Source of the DNA: Actinomycetota bacterium
Lineage (GTDB): Bacteria; Actinomycetota; Acidimicrobiia; Acidimicrobiales; Ilumatobacteraceae
NCBI GenBank assembly: GCA_030645495.1
Contig: JAUSLV010000030.1
Coordinates: forward strand, 22,843-86,842
DNA length: 64,000 nucleotides
Reading direction: 5' to 3'
Under the pieces are notes generated by a model. It ran no database searches, was not told the origin of the DNA, and saw nothing but the letters and a program-made list of their open reading frames with translations. Of this stretch, positions 17,419-26,894 are shown in pieces; the stretch's first letter is position 1; each line of letters begins with the position of its first letter. Both the position numbers and the translations under genes were made by a program.

Positions 17419-18299
17419 GTTTCACGGGAGGCGCGCCTCCATCGCTGTCAGTCGTAATACCAGTGAGAAACGGCGCGACCACGCTCTCACAGCAATTGGA
17501 GGCACTCGCTCAGGCTGAGCGGCCGCAAGGGGGCTTCGAAGTCGTCGTGGCCGACAATGGGTCGACGGACCAGTCGGTAGTCATCGCCTTGTCGTTCGCC
17601 GACCGATTGAACATCCGCGTCATCGATGCTTCCCAACGGACGGGCGTCAATGCTGCACGCAACAGGGGGGTGCTCGCCACATCAGCGCCCTGGATACTCT
17701 TCTGCGACGCAGACGACGAGGTTGACATCGCGTGGTTGGTGGCGATGTACGCCGCCTTCCGCTCTGGGCACGGAATCCTCGGGGGACCTATCGACTACCG
17801 CATCCTCAACGATGGAGTCACAACCGCCTGGAGGGGCGCGACTCGAGCGACCGTGAAGGAGATGCACGGCTTTCTTCGGGCGGGTCACGGGGCCAACATG
17901 GGAGTGAGTCGTGACGTATTCGACGCTCTTGGAGGATTCGACGAGGGATTCGTTCACGGCGGCGACGACACCGAGTTCTTCTGGAGAGCGCAACTCGCAG
18001 GGTTCGACCTCCTCGAGGTCCCGAACGCCATAGTCCACTATCGCCTTCGTCAGACAGTGGCTGCCCATTTCCGACAGTTCGTGCACTATGGCACGGCCGA
18101 AGTCATGCTGTACCAGCGTTTTCATCAGCGAGGTTTGCATCGACGACCTGTTAGGGCACTGCTGCGCGACCTCTGGTGGTTAGCAACCAGAGCTCCGTTC
18201 GCGACCAACAAGGCTCGACGGGGTGCATGGGCGCGCAGGTTCGCCACTCAATATGGGCGCCTGATCGGCTCAGTGCGGCTGCGAACTCTGTGGTGGTAG
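17415..18299 (+). CDS. family 2 glycosyltransferase
   Basis: A 294-aa GT-A transferase: LSVVIPVRNGATTL opens the fold, VVVADNGSTDQS binds the nucleotide, FCDADDEVD supplies the metal-binding DxD, and HGGDDTEFFWRAQLAG is the typical acceptor-side region with its catalytic acidic residues. The C-terminal 60 residues are Arg- and Trp-rich and may lie along the membrane. Translation is coupled to the preceding methyltransferase. The gene ends at a strong hairpin facing a convergent GT2. Confidence 0.87.
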   Translation: MSFTGGAPPSLSVVIPVRNGATTLSQQLEALAQAERPQGGFEVVVADNGSTDQSVVIALSFADRLNIRVIDASQRTGVNAARNRGVLATSAPWILFCDADDEVDIAWLVAMYAAFRSGHGILGGPIDYRILNDGVTTAWRGATRATVKEMHGFLRAGHGANMGVSRDVFDALGGFDEGFVHGGDDTEFFWRAQLAGFDLLEVPNAIVHYRLRQTVAAHFRQFVHYGTAEVMLYQRFHQRGLHRRPVRALLRDLWWLATRAPFATNKARRGAWARRFATQYGRLIGSVRLRTLWW

Positions 18300-18301
18300 C
18301 C

Positions 18302-18329
18302 CAGCCGCCTCGGCCGGCTGAGGCGGCTG
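18302..18329. terminator. bidirectional hairpin between convergent GT2 genes
   Basis: CAGCCGCCTC and GAGGCGGCTG pair as a perfect 10-bp stem around an 8-nt loop. It fills the 35-bp gap between two convergent stops. Confidence 0.6.
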
Positions 18330-18334
18330 CTCGT

Positions 18335-19195
18335 TTAGAGCATGACCACTCGGTAACGAATCGACCCCACAACCTGGCCGACCCGGTTCGCCAGCACCCA
18401 TGTCCAACTCGCTCGCCCCTGCCGAGTCGCCACTGAGGGGAACCGTGCAACAAGCAGGAGCCACGACCTCCAACCTGAGAATCGGGGGACCCTGGCACGA
18501 CCTTCGTCGCTGACGAGGCGGGCGACCATCGGTCGGTGCGAACCATAGGCGTAGCCCTGCCGCCACAGCTCCGCGACCGTCGACCGGTACCGATAGTGGA
18601 CGACAGCCTGAGGAACCCCGACTATTTGGATGCCCAGTACCCAACACCGAAACGAGAATTCAAGGTCCTCGACGGGGTGGCAGTTCTCTCTCATGCCTCC
18701 CAGCGAGTCCCACGTCGTTCGGCGCACCCCCCAGTTCGCTCCGCGCAAGGTGGGAAACAGGCCGACAAAGGTACCCGTCGCTTCAGTTTCTACCGACCGA
18801 CCACGACTGTCAGCGAGCCAGCGCGGGTTGAGGAGATCAAGTTCGTGCGGCCCGGTGACCACCTCATGGACTTCTAGTCCATCGGCTATGGCGTCGATCC
18901 ATCCTGGACACACGATGTCGTCGCCATCGCAGAAGGCCAAGAGCTCCGCACACGACGACGCGACGCCAACTGACATCGCGTAGCTCTTATCGGCACGTTC
19001 ACTCGCCGCGACCAGTCGCACACGCGGATGTACGGATGCGTACTCGCAAGCAATCTCAACCGTTCGATCGGTCGAACGGTTGTCGACGACGACGAGCTCC
19101 CACTCTCGGTTCGTCACCTGAGACACAAGAGCGTCCAGTTGCTCTCCCAGTCTCCGCTCCTCGTTGTGAGCGCACAGAATCACCGAGACCTGCAT
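18335..19195 (-). CDS. family 2 glycosyltransferase
   Basis: A 286-aa GT-A transferase starting MQVSVILCAHNEERRL. ELVVVDNRSTDRT and AFCDGDDIV give the nucleotide and metal sites, and HPVEDLEFSFRCWVLG the catalytic segment. It is related to the convergent GT2 at 17415. ATG 19195 is fixed by TACCTT 7 nt upstream; the frame is open further upstream but that reaches into the divergent GT4 gene. It is transcribed alone. Confidence 0.85.
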   Translation of the reverse strand: MQVSVILCAHNEERRLGEQLDALVSQVTNREWELVVVDNRSTDRTVEIACEYASVHPRVRLVAASERADKSYAMSVGVASSCAELLAFCDGDDIVCPGWIDAIADGLEVHEVVTGPHELDLLNPRWLADSRGRSVETEATGTFVGLFPTLRGANWGVRRTTWDSLGGMRENCHPVEDLEFSFRCWVLGIQIVGVPQAVVHYRYRSTVAELWRQGYAYGSHRPMVARLVSDEGRARVPRFSGWRSWLLLVARFPSVATRQGRASWTWVLANRVGQVVGSIRYRVVML

Positions 19196-19202
19196 CGGGG
19201 CG

Positions 19203-19208
19203 AAGGTA
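19203..19208 (-). promoter_or_regulatory. -10-like hexamer
   Basis: TACCTT on the minus strand, 7 nt before ATG 19195; one of two divergent leaderless-type promoters in this 76-bp gap. Confidence 0.45.
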
Positions 19209-19258
19209 TCATCCCGCTCCTGCAGCCGGACTGATCGCAGAACGCCGAGCCTGTCCGC

Positions 19259-19264
19259 TAGCTT
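19259..19264 (+). promoter_or_regulatory. -10-like hexamer
   Basis: TAGCTT, 7 nt before GTG 19272; it selects this GTG as the start. Confidence 0.45.
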
Positions 19265-19271
19265 CCCGACC

Positions 19272-20381
19272 GTGCGCATCCTGTTCGTATCGTCAACGAC
19301 CGTTGGCGGATCCGGAAGAAGCCAGCGGGAACTCGCCACACACCTCGTCGAACGCGGCCATGAGGTGCTGTTCGTCGCCGACGATGGACGTCGAGCCCGT
19401 CTCACCAGATGGCTGTACGGTCACATCTCCGACCTAGCCGTTCGGTGGGGTCGGAGGCGGGGGCGATCGCTGCTCGCGTTGATTGAACGCGTCCCCGGAC
19501 GCAGAGCGCGCACCTCCTCGATCGAGCGGCTGCCACACATCGTCAGCCCGACGCCCGAAAACGCCTTTCGGCGGGTGATCGAGTTCTGGCCGCCCGACGT
19601 CGTCGTCGGGAACAGCCTCGTCAGGCTCACTTGGAGGAGGGTCCGTGACACCTGCGCCAGCCGTGGAATCCCAACAATTCTCTATGTGCGTGAAGTGTCG
19701 ACGTGTGGACACGTCGCGGCGATGCCGGATCCCGCCGATGCCATAGTGGCCAACGCAACGAGCCTCGCTGACGCTGTACGAGCTTTGGGTCACACATGCG
19801 CACTCATCCCTTCCGTCGTTGACACCAGTGTGACGAGCGTCGAGTCGACACGCTCGGTAGCGTTGCTCGTCAATCCGATCGAGAGCCACGGGATTGGCCT
19901 GCTGTGGAAGCTGGCAGACCGCATGCCCGAGGTGTCGTTCGAGGTCAGGGAGTCGTGGCCACTGAGCGACGAGGCGGTGCTGGATATCGAGCGGCATGCG
20001 CGCAAGCGGGCGAACGTCGACTTCCGACGGCGCTCGGCACCCGGGCCTGAGGTCTATGGGCGAGCGCGCCTGCTGCTCGTGCCACATTTGATCGACAATC
20101 GGCCGAGGGTAGTCATCGAAGCTCAGAGCAACGCCATCCCCGTCCTCGCCAGTGACCAGCCGGGGCTCGCCGAAGCGGTCGGAGATGGAGGTCTGATCTT
20201 GCCGCCCGACGACGCCGACTCCTGGGCCAAGGCCATCCGATCGCTCTGGCCGGGCGGGGCAGAGTACGACGAGTTGAGTCGCGCTGCGCAGCAGCACAGC
20301 AGGAGAGAGGACCTGCAACCTTCGACAGCCGTTGCGGCGTTCGAAGCGGTCCTGCGCCGCGTCGCGTCAGACGAATTCTGA
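19272..20381 (+). CDS. family 4-type glycosyltransferase
   Basis: A 369-aa GT-B fold protein. The N-terminal half opens MRILFVSSTTVGGSGRSQ with a glycine-rich acceptor loop. The C-terminal half carries the donor-site stretch RPRVVIEAQSNAIPVLAS and GLAEAVGDGGLI, matching the ExxxxxxxE region of GT4 enzymes. GTG 19272 is preferred because of the TAGCTT hexamer just upstream. It probably adds one sugar of the surface glycan at the inner membrane face; donor unknown. Confidence 0.82.
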   Translation: MRILFVSSTTVGGSGRSQRELATHLVERGHEVLFVADDGRRARLTRWLYGHISDLAVRWGRRRGRSLLALIERVPGRRARTSSIERLPHIVSPTPENAFRRVIEFWPPDVVVGNSLVRLTWRRVRDTCASRGIPTILYVREVSTCGHVAAMPDPADAIVANATSLADAVRALGHTCALIPSVVDTSVTSVESTRSVALLVNPIESHGIGLLWKLADRMPEVSFEVRESWPLSDEAVLDIERHARKRANVDFRRRSAPGPEVYGRARLLLVPHLIDNRPRVVIEAQSNAIPVLASDQPGLAEAVGDGGLILPPDDADSWAKAIRSLWPGGAEYDELSRAAQQHSRREDLQPSTAVAAFEAVLRRVASDEF

Positions 20382-20530
20382 TCCTCGTTGGGCCTCACCT
20401 CGAGCTCACACGCGAGAGGCACAGTAGCGGTGAGCGAAAGACCCGAACACGACCGGCCGGAGGGACGCGACCGGCGGATACGCATTCCTGGCTAATCTGC
20501 ACACCTGCGCCGTAAGGGAGGGTGGAGCGA

Positions 20531-21262
20531 ATGACTGCTGGCCGTTTGATCCCGGCACGACTGAAGCCAACCGGTCGGCGAGCACTGCGCGCATGGCAAG
20601 GCCATCGCAGGCGTCGCCGCGTGTTCTTCGGAAGCTTCGGACGCACGAAGCCGATCGACCCCTACTACGGGTACAGCCGCGGGGTACCAGTCGATCGTGT
20701 CTACATCGATCGGTTTGTCTCCGACCACGCGGACGCCATTTCTGGCCATGTGCTCGAAGTCTCAAGCCCCACCTATACCCAGCGATGGGGTTCGAACGTC
20801 GAGAGAATCGATGTGTTGATGGTCGAGGAAGGCAATCCGGTCGCAACGGTAGTTGCAGATCTCGCGGCGGCTCCACACATCGCGTCGGATACCTTCGACT
20901 GCGCCGTGATTACCCAGACGCTTCAGTTCATCTACGACTACGAAGCCGCGATTGCGACCCTCTATCGAGTTCTCAAGCCAGGTGGAACTCTTCTGCTCAC
21001 CGTTCCCGGCATTACCAGGATCTCCCTCGACGAGGATGCCCAGTGGGGCCAATGGTTTCACTTCACTCAGCGCTCATTGCATCGAGCCGTGGCAGATGTC
21101 TTCGGTGAGGACAACGTTCAGTCCCAGGGGTTCGGCAACGTGCTCACAGCGGCCTCCTTCCTCTGGGGTCTTGCGGAGCATGACCTACGCCCCGCCCAGA
21201 TCGCTAAGCGCGATCCGGCATACGACGTGGTCGTGGGCGTGCGGGCGACGAAGAAGCTGTAG
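20531..21262 (+). CDS. class I SAM methyltransferase (Methyltransf_11-like)
   Basis: A 243-aa methyltransferase. The basic N-terminus is followed by a weak motif I (HVLEVSSPTYTQRWG), VVADLAAAPHIASDTFDCAV and the post-motif LYRVLKPGGTLLLTVPGI. Proteins of this type lie in glycan loci and often methylate terminal sugars. ATG 20531 follows a Shine-Dalgarno GGGAGG; a GTG 9 bp upstream is the alternative. It is followed closely by a polysaccharide deacetylase gene. Confidence 0.78.
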   Translation: MTAGRLIPARLKPTGRRALRAWQGHRRRRRVFFGSFGRTKPIDPYYGYSRGVPVDRVYIDRFVSDHADAISGHVLEVSSPTYTQRWGSNVERIDVLMVEEGNPVATVVADLAAAPHIASDTFDCAVITQTLQFIYDYEAAIATLYRVLKPGGTLLLTVPGITRISLDEDAQWGQWFHFTQRSLHRAVADVFGEDNVQSQGFGNVLTAASFLWGLAEHDLRPAQIAKRDPAYDVVVGVRATKKL

Positions 21263-21268
21263 CTGGCC

Positions 21269-22252
21269 ATGCAGCAGTCGAACGGGAGGATCGCGACAAC
21301 GATGACGAAGACCATTCGCCGCGTCGAGAGTGCGGCGGCGGCGCCCGCTCGAGTTCTGGCGTTCCATCGTGTAGCACCCCCTACGGCGGGCCGGCGAAAT
21401 CTGACGGTGACAGCCGACAGTTTTTCGGAGCAGATGCAGGTGCTCTTCCGTACAGCATTTGTCGATGCCCAAATCGACGCCATCGCGTCGCATGATCGAA
21501 GGCTCCACCGCCGTGGGCGGCACCACTTCGCAATCACGTTCGATGACGGTTACGTCGACAACCTGACCACCGCGTTGCCGATTCTGGAGCAGAACGATCT
21601 GCCCGTGACTGTCTTCATCTCAACCGCATTCATCGGCAAGCCGTACTTCTGGTGGGACCGACTCGATGAGCTGACGAGCAACGCCGACCAACGCTCCACG
21701 CTCGTGAACGCCGCATGTTCCCTTCAATTGCTCGCGGAACAGCAAGAAGATGAACTCGCTGTCGCGACGCCAGACCAGATCAACCGAGCGTTGGAGCGCC
21801 GTCTGGAGCGTCTCGTTCTGGAGGAACGAAACGATCTGCTCGACGAACTCAGCCAACTGACAGGGTGTAAGCCGCTTGATTCTTCTGCGAGGCCGCTCAA
21901 CGAGTCCGAGCTGGTCAGACTCGCATCACACCCACTGGTGACCATCGGCTGCCATGGACACCGCCATTTGAAGCTTGGACAGAGCGATCGGGCAGACGCG
22001 GCCAAGGACATCCTGCACAGCAAGCAGGCCCTCGCTGCAGTTCTTGGTCCGAGACAACACACGTTCGCATACCCGCACGGCAGCCATGACAAGACTTCGG
22101 TGAGTCTGGTCAAGGAAGCCGGCTTCTCGCTCGCATTCACCACGGATTCCCGGCCCGTGTCGATCCTCGACTCGAAGTGGCGGCTACCGCGGATCGCGAC
22201 GGCGGACATCGGTGGCGAAGAGTTCGCTCGACGAAGGCGCCTCCCTATCTGA
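21269..22252 (+). CDS. polysaccharide deacetylase (NodB-like)
   Basis: A 327-aa carbohydrate esterase 4 family protein. TFDDGYVDN (Asp92/Asp93) supplies the base and metal Asp; GCHGHRH gives the two metal-binding His residues, and AYPHG the substrate-loop motif. An insert of about 90 Gln/Glu/Leu-rich residues separates the first two motifs. There is no signal peptide, so it may deacetylate lipid-linked sugars inside the cell. An internal ATG at 21302 is an alternative start. Confidence 0.85.
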   Translation: MQQSNGRIATTMTKTIRRVESAAAAPARVLAFHRVAPPTAGRRNLTVTADSFSEQMQVLFRTAFVDAQIDAIASHDRRLHRRGRHHFAITFDDGYVDNLTTALPILEQNDLPVTVFISTAFIGKPYFWWDRLDELTSNADQRSTLVNAACSLQLLAEQQEDELAVATPDQINRALERRLERLVLEERNDLLDELSQLTGCKPLDSSARPLNESELVRLASHPLVTIGCHGHRHLKLGQSDRADAAKDILHSKQALAAVLGPRQHTFAYPHGSHDKTSVSLVKEAGFSLAFTTDSRPVSILDSKWRLPRIATADIGGEEFARRRRLPI

Positions 22253-22273
22253 GTTGAGTGGGCCGGCTACGGA

Positions 22274-22912
22274 CTATAGAGGACAGGCGGATTGCCGCGC
22301 CTGGGCGTTTTCGGCGGCCGCAAGGAAGCGTTCGATGTCATCAGCGAGCAGCAGTGGCAAGAACTGCTTGATCTTCGCGTCGTCCCAGTCCCACCACTTC
22401 ACCACAAGCAGTCGCTGGATCGACCGTTCATCGAAACGCAGCCTCAGCACGCCGGCTGGGTTCCCTGCCACCACAGAGTACGGCGGAACACTCTTGGTCA
22501 CGACCGCCCCGGCAGCCACCACAGCGCCATCGCCGATCGCCACGCCTGACAGGATGATCGCGTCGCTACCGATCCACACGTCATTTCCGATCACGACGTC
22601 ACCTCTGATTCGGGGGTACCCCTCGATGCCATGCGCTTCCGGCCAGAGGGCCGCGAACGGGTACGTCGTCACCCAGTCCACCCGATGTTCCCCACCAAGA
22701 AAGATCTGCGATCGAGCAGCGATCGAGCAGAAGGCGCCAATGCGCAGCGTTGGTCCCTCCGATGAGTTGCGCACGCGTGGTGAGCCGTACGTGCCGCGGC
22801 CGATCTGATACTGAGGGTACTTCTCATGAATCGTTGAAGGCCCCAGCCTGCCGAGAAAGCTCCGCACATGTCCGACTGATCGACGGACAGCTCTCCGCAC
22901 GAATGCCCTCAT
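22274..22912 (-). CDS. CatB-type hexapeptide-repeat acetyltransferase
   Basis: A 212-aa left-handed beta-helix acyltransferase. The hexapeptide coils run from about residue 50 (IGAFCSIAARSQIFLGG) through GNDVWIGSDAIILSGVAIGD to AGNPAGVLRLRF, and the WVTTYPF segment is typical of the CatB/xenobiotic acetyltransferase group. The likely role here is O- or N-acetylation of a glycan sugar. ATG 22912 is used because AGGAGG lies 7 nt upstream; the GTG at 22918 is too close to it. Confidence 0.86.
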   Translation of the reverse strand: MRAFVRRAVRRSVGHVRSFLGRLGPSTIHEKYPQYQIGRGTYGSPRVRNSSEGPTLRIGAFCSIAARSQIFLGGEHRVDWVTTYPFAALWPEAHGIEGYPRIRGDVVIGNDVWIGSDAIILSGVAIGDGAVVAAGAVVTKSVPPYSVVAGNPAGVLRLRFDERSIQRLLVVKWWDWDDAKIKQFLPLLLADDIERFLAAAENAQARQSACPL

Positions 22913-22990
22913 AGCCACACCTCCTGCTCGTGAGTGCTACCGCCACTATCGCACCAGTGCGCTGCCCCGAGCCCTTTGCGGAGTGCGGAC

Positions 22991-24100
22991 TCAAGGACGC
23001 TGAGCGGCACCAAGGAGCTCGAGGTACACCCGCCGCAGTTCCTGACCGACCACGCTTGGTGCTCGCTCGCGAGCGACGCGGTCACATGCGGCAACCCATC
23101 GGTCCCAGGCCACGCTGTCGAGCGCTGATTCCATTGCGGAAGCCAGCAGCGATGGGTCCCGAGGAGCAACCACCTGCCCCGTTCCATCCTCCTCAACAGT
23201 CTTACCGAGGGCGCCCACCGCCGAAACGACAACGGGACGACGGTGTCCATAGGCATCGTGGAGCACGCCGCTCTGCGAAGTGAAGCTGGTATACGGCAAC
23301 AGGACCGCAGAGGCTTGCCGGAACAGCTCACCCTTTCTCTGATGCGTCACCTGCCCGATCTCGCATGTCACTCGCTGATCGCTCGCTGCCAGCGTCCGAG
23401 CCATGTCTTCGATGTCCGGGGATCCCCGCCCAGCGATCACTACCCGCGCATCAAGCTTCGGCACGATGCGCAGCGCTTCCACGAGCACGTCGAGACCCTT
23501 GTTGGGACGTAGCGCGCCAAAGAAGAGGAACATCGGCGCGCCGGCGGGCCGGACCGAATCGTACTCATCGACGGGAAACACTTGATGCGGCACTACACGA
23601 ATTGTCGATCGGTCGATCCCGAAGCGTTCGACGAGGTCCGCCATCAACCGCTCGTGATGGACTACGAGCAAGTCTGCCCGACGGTATGTCCGACCGAGCA
23701 GTCGGTGCTCGCCCTGAACCCCGAGGCGCTGCTGGTGAGGAAGCACGTCGTGGACACTCATGACGAGCGGCCGCGGCAGACGCGAGTACGCGTCGGTAAA
23801 TCGGTTGATGTAATGCAGGTGAACCAGGTCAAACTCGTGTGCACGCATCAGGCGGCCTCGGAGACGTGCTCGTGCCTGGTAGGTATGCATCCTGGAGCTG
23901 GCCCATCGCAGCCGGCCCATTGCGCCACGCTCCACGTCCGGAAGATCACGGGCCACGAACACCCGCCCCTGCTGACCGGCGTGGGGGGCCTCGCGTCGGT
24001 CGATCGTCTGCACTACGATCTCCGAGTCCTCCCCAGCGCATGCCGCCGCAAGATCGATTTCTTCCACCCGAGCAAACGGCCAGTACCAAAGAAGCTTCAT
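22991..24100 (-). CDS. family 4 glycosyltransferase
   Basis: A 369-aa GT-B fold transferase. The N-terminal domain holds HLHYINRFTDAY and the acceptor-side VHDVLPH; the C-terminal domain holds FFGALRPNKGLDVLVEAL and YTSFTSQSGVLHDAYGHR, a variant of the donor-binding E-rich loop. It lies among GT and exporter genes of the same strand (22274-28889), so it probably extends the same repeat unit. TACTGT 10 nt upstream of the ATG is a possible promoter element. Confidence 0.85.
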   Translation of the reverse strand: MKLLWYWPFARVEEIDLAAACAGEDSEIVVQTIDRREAPHAGQQGRVFVARDLPDVERGAMGRLRWASSRMHTYQARARLRGRLMRAHEFDLVHLHYINRFTDAYSRLPRPLVMSVHDVLPHQQRLGVQGEHRLLGRTYRRADLLVVHHERLMADLVERFGIDRSTIRVVPHQVFPVDEYDSVRPAGAPMFLFFGALRPNKGLDVLVEALRIVPKLDARVVIAGRGSPDIEDMARTLAASDQRVTCEIGQVTHQRKGELFRQASAVLLPYTSFTSQSGVLHDAYGHRRPVVVSAVGALGKTVEEDGTGQVVAPRDPSLLASAMESALDSVAWDRWVAACDRVARERAPSVVGQELRRVYLELLGAAQRP

Positions 24101-24142
24101 TCGAGCGCCGACAGTAGCCCCGCGAGAGGCGATGCCTATCGC

Positions 24143-24913
24143 TCAGCGCCTGCGAAGGAGGTACTTCTCGAAGTTGCGCTTCCACCGGCGCCAGCCCAAG
24201 CGCCCCTGGATAAATCTCAGATGCTTCTCGCGCACGTACTGTCGTGCCCCATCACGCGAGGAGTGCGTTGAGGCACCCATGAGGCTTCTGGCATGCCGCC
24301 GGTAGCGCCAGAGCGGTTGCTCGACCGACCGGAACACCGCGGAGCGTTCGGCACACGAGAGCCAGAAGTCCCAGTCCTCGAAGTAGGTCAGGGCCGGATC
24401 GAAGCCCCCTACCCGCCACCACAGGTCGCGCCGGAACAGCGAGTTGGCCGGTACGAAGTTGCCACGGCGAAGGTCCATAGATTCCGGACGATCAGCTGCG
24501 GTGAACCACACTCCTTGCTCGACGCCAAACACCTCGGCCGCGCCGAAGACGACGTCCGCTCTCTCTTCACGCGCCGTGCCCAGGTAGGTCTCGAGATACT
24601 CCGGGAGCCATACGTCGTCCCCGTCCAGGTTGACGATGTACTCGCAGTCGTCCAAGAACACGCAACCCACGTTGCGCGCCGTCGACGCACTCATCGGCTT
24701 CTCAATTCGGATCAGGTCGAGCTCATAGGCCAAGGCGACGGCACTCACCGAGGCATCCGCGGGCGAACCATTGTCGATGACCACGATGCGATCTGGGCGG
24801 AACGATTGGCTGAGAACTGACTCGATGCACTCTTGCAGGTAGTGCGACTCATGCGAGATGACCATTACGCCCACCCGGGGCGTCGGATCAGCGAATGCAC
24901 TCGAGCTCGTCAT
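24143..24913 (-). CDS. family 2 glycosyltransferase
   Basis: A 256-aa GT-A transferase: VGVMVISHESHYLQECIESV opens the fold, IVVIDNGSPADAS binds nucleotide, and YIVNLDGDDVWLPEYLE contains the metal-binding DGDD. The segment GFDPALTYFEDWDFWLSCAE gives the acceptor-side acidic pair (ED). ATG 24913 has a Shine-Dalgarno GGAGG 7 nt upstream, which rules out the longer frame. It lies 55 bp after the ABC exporter stop. Confidence 0.86.
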   Translation of the reverse strand: MTSSSAFADPTPRVGVMVISHESHYLQECIESVLSQSFRPDRIVVIDNGSPADASVSAVALAYELDLIRIEKPMSASTARNVGCVFLDDCEYIVNLDGDDVWLPEYLETYLGTAREERADVVFGAAEVFGVEQGVWFTAADRPESMDLRRGNFVPANSLFRRDLWWRVGGFDPALTYFEDWDFWLSCAERSAVFRSVEQPLWRYRRHARSLMGASTHSSRDGARQYVREKHLRFIQGRLGWRRWKRNFEKYLLRRR

Positions 24914-24968
24914 CAGTTGGCCTCCAGCCCACGACTGCAACAAGGTTCGAGTTCCACTCTCACACCGC

Positions 24969-26732
24969 TCAGGCCAACCCAGAGAGGCGCACTGCGTCAG
25001 CATAAAAGTCGCTGGTCGCTCTCAACGCCTCAGGGGTGTCAAACGCTGTCAAGGCTCCGTTCTGGATCACCATGATCCGATCGCAACTATCGATCGTCGA
25101 CAGCCGGTGGGCGATCACGATGATTGTCATGCGGTGCCGAAGGCCATCGAGGGTGCGGCGGATCAGCGCCTCAGACTGAGGATCGAGCGCGCTTGTCGGC
25201 TCATCCAGAATTAGAACTTCAGGATCACCACAGAGCGCTCGGGCGATGCAGAGGCGCTGCTGTTGACCACCGCTGAGATTTCCCCCACGGTCGCCCACTT
25301 GATGCCCGTACCCGTCAGCAAAGCGGAGTATCTCATCGTGCAACCCAGCCGACCTCGCAGCTCTCTCCACCTCGGCGTCGGATACACCCACGCGAAAGAA
25401 TCGAATATTCTCGCGTACCGAGTCTGAGAGGAGCGCCGGCGCTTGAGGAACGAACGTCACCCGCTGAGACCACTCATGACGATCCAGCAGACGGATGTCG
25501 CGACCGCCAGCTAGCACCGCTCCTTCAGATGGATCTCGAAGCCCCAGAAACAGTTGAACAAGCGTCGATTTCCCGCTCCCCGAGGGCCCGACAATGCCGA
25601 CCATTTCCTTCGGCGCCACCGAGGCAGAAACCGATTTCAACACGAGCTGGTGCGGGTTGTACCTGAACGAGACGTCGCGTACCTCCAACGCGCCAACCTC
25701 GCCCACAGGCTCTCCCGCAGCGCTGACGTCCGAGTGCGTCAGGTACTCGATTTCTCGGAAGACCTCAGCGACCCGCGGAAGGTTGGAGTGGACCCCGGTG
25801 TACGCGTTCTGGACCTGCTGCCCGTATGCCAGAGACCGCAGCATGACCAACATGACTGCACCTAGCGACGTGAGCTTCGCAGTCGACGACACACTGGCGA
25901 GCGACACCGCTCCCACGAGAACCAGATAGGCAAAGCCGCTATAGACAACCGGCACCATTCCGGCGACAAGGTTCAACGTCCGGTTTGACCGACGAGCGGA
26001 CCGCACAAAGGAGACGAACCTGGCTTTCACCGGCCCCTGAACACCAAAGATTCGAACCGCTAGGCCCAGCTCAGCAACTTCATTCGCTCCTGCCGCCAAA
26101 CGCAAGTTGTCTTCGTTCGCTCGACGCGCATGCGATCGAACCTTTGATCGCAGCGGTCGCAGCAGGAAGCCGAGCGATCCGACCCCAGCAACGCCAACGA
26201 GCGAACCCAACGGGTCGACTCCGATGGCCAACAGCAGCATCGCACCGACCGAGCATGCTGAGACCACCCCGGTCGTGAAGCCTTGCACCATGATTCCCGC
26301 TGCCGACGCTGAAGAGCTTGTCAGCTCCTGGAATCTGCTGGCCGATGTCTCACGCTGAACAGACCACGAAGCTGCGAGAAACGCACCGCCAAGTCGCTCT
26401 CGAGTTCGACTGGTGACGGCAACAGTCACTGACGCCGACAGCCAGTTCGCCAGTAGCGCGAGAGCCATCCTCAGCACCACGAGTCCTGTCGCGAGCAGCA
26501 TCGCCCCAGCGACCGGCATTGTACGTCCTGCGAGCACACCGAGACTCCGACTACCACTCGTGACCGCGAACGCAGCGCGGGTCATCAACACCAAGAAGAC
26601 CGCTTCGACGAGACCACCGATGACCGAACTGACGGCAATCAGGAGAACTCGTCGGCGGTACCCCAACAGCAGGCGAGAGAGCATCTGCCGCGCTGGGTAG
26701 ATCGGGATGGCAGCACTGTCAGTTGAAGTCAT
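24969..26732 (-). CDS. ABC exporter, fused membrane and ATPase domains
   Basis: A 587-aa half-transporter. Six membrane segments lie in residues 20-310, followed by an ATPase with Walker A GPSGSGKST, the signature LSGGQQQR, Walker B VLILDEP and the H-loop IAHR. Architecture fits an MsbA/PglK-like flippase of lipid-linked glycans or lipids, which suits its place among glycosyltransferases. It would work as a homodimer. No Wzx-type flippase is visible in the window, so this is the best candidate for moving the repeat unit across the membrane. Confidence 0.9.
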   Translation of the reverse strand: MTSTDSAAIPIYPARQMLSRLLLGYRRRVLLIAVSSVIGGLVEAVFLVLMTRAAFAVTSGSRSLGVLAGRTMPVAGAMLLATGLVVLRMALALLANWLSASVTVAVTSRTRERLGGAFLAASWSVQRETSASRFQELTSSSASAAGIMVQGFTTGVVSACSVGAMLLLAIGVDPLGSLVGVAGVGSLGFLLRPLRSKVRSHARRANEDNLRLAAGANEVAELGLAVRIFGVQGPVKARFVSFVRSARRSNRTLNLVAGMVPVVYSGFAYLVLVGAVSLASVSSTAKLTSLGAVMLVMLRSLAYGQQVQNAYTGVHSNLPRVAEVFREIEYLTHSDVSAAGEPVGEVGALEVRDVSFRYNPHQLVLKSVSASVAPKEMVGIVGPSGSGKSTLVQLFLGLRDPSEGAVLAGGRDIRLLDRHEWSQRVTFVPQAPALLSDSVRENIRFFRVGVSDAEVERAARSAGLHDEILRFADGYGHQVGDRGGNLSGGQQQRLCIARALCGDPEVLILDEPTSALDPQSEALIRRTLDGLRHRMTIIVIAHRLSTIDSCDRIMVIQNGALTAFDTPEALRATSDFYADAVRLSGLA

Positions 26733-26894
26733 GGGATCGAAGGGCAACGGGGCACGGGCGAGAGCCAGATCCCCATCACGGAGCAACAATACGGTGGCCA
26801 GCTCGCCTTCGTGGTGATTGGTGGGCAATGAAACCTGGCCAACGCCGCACCAGCACCAACGCCGTCTCGTCAAGATGGTCGGTCCACCAGCCGT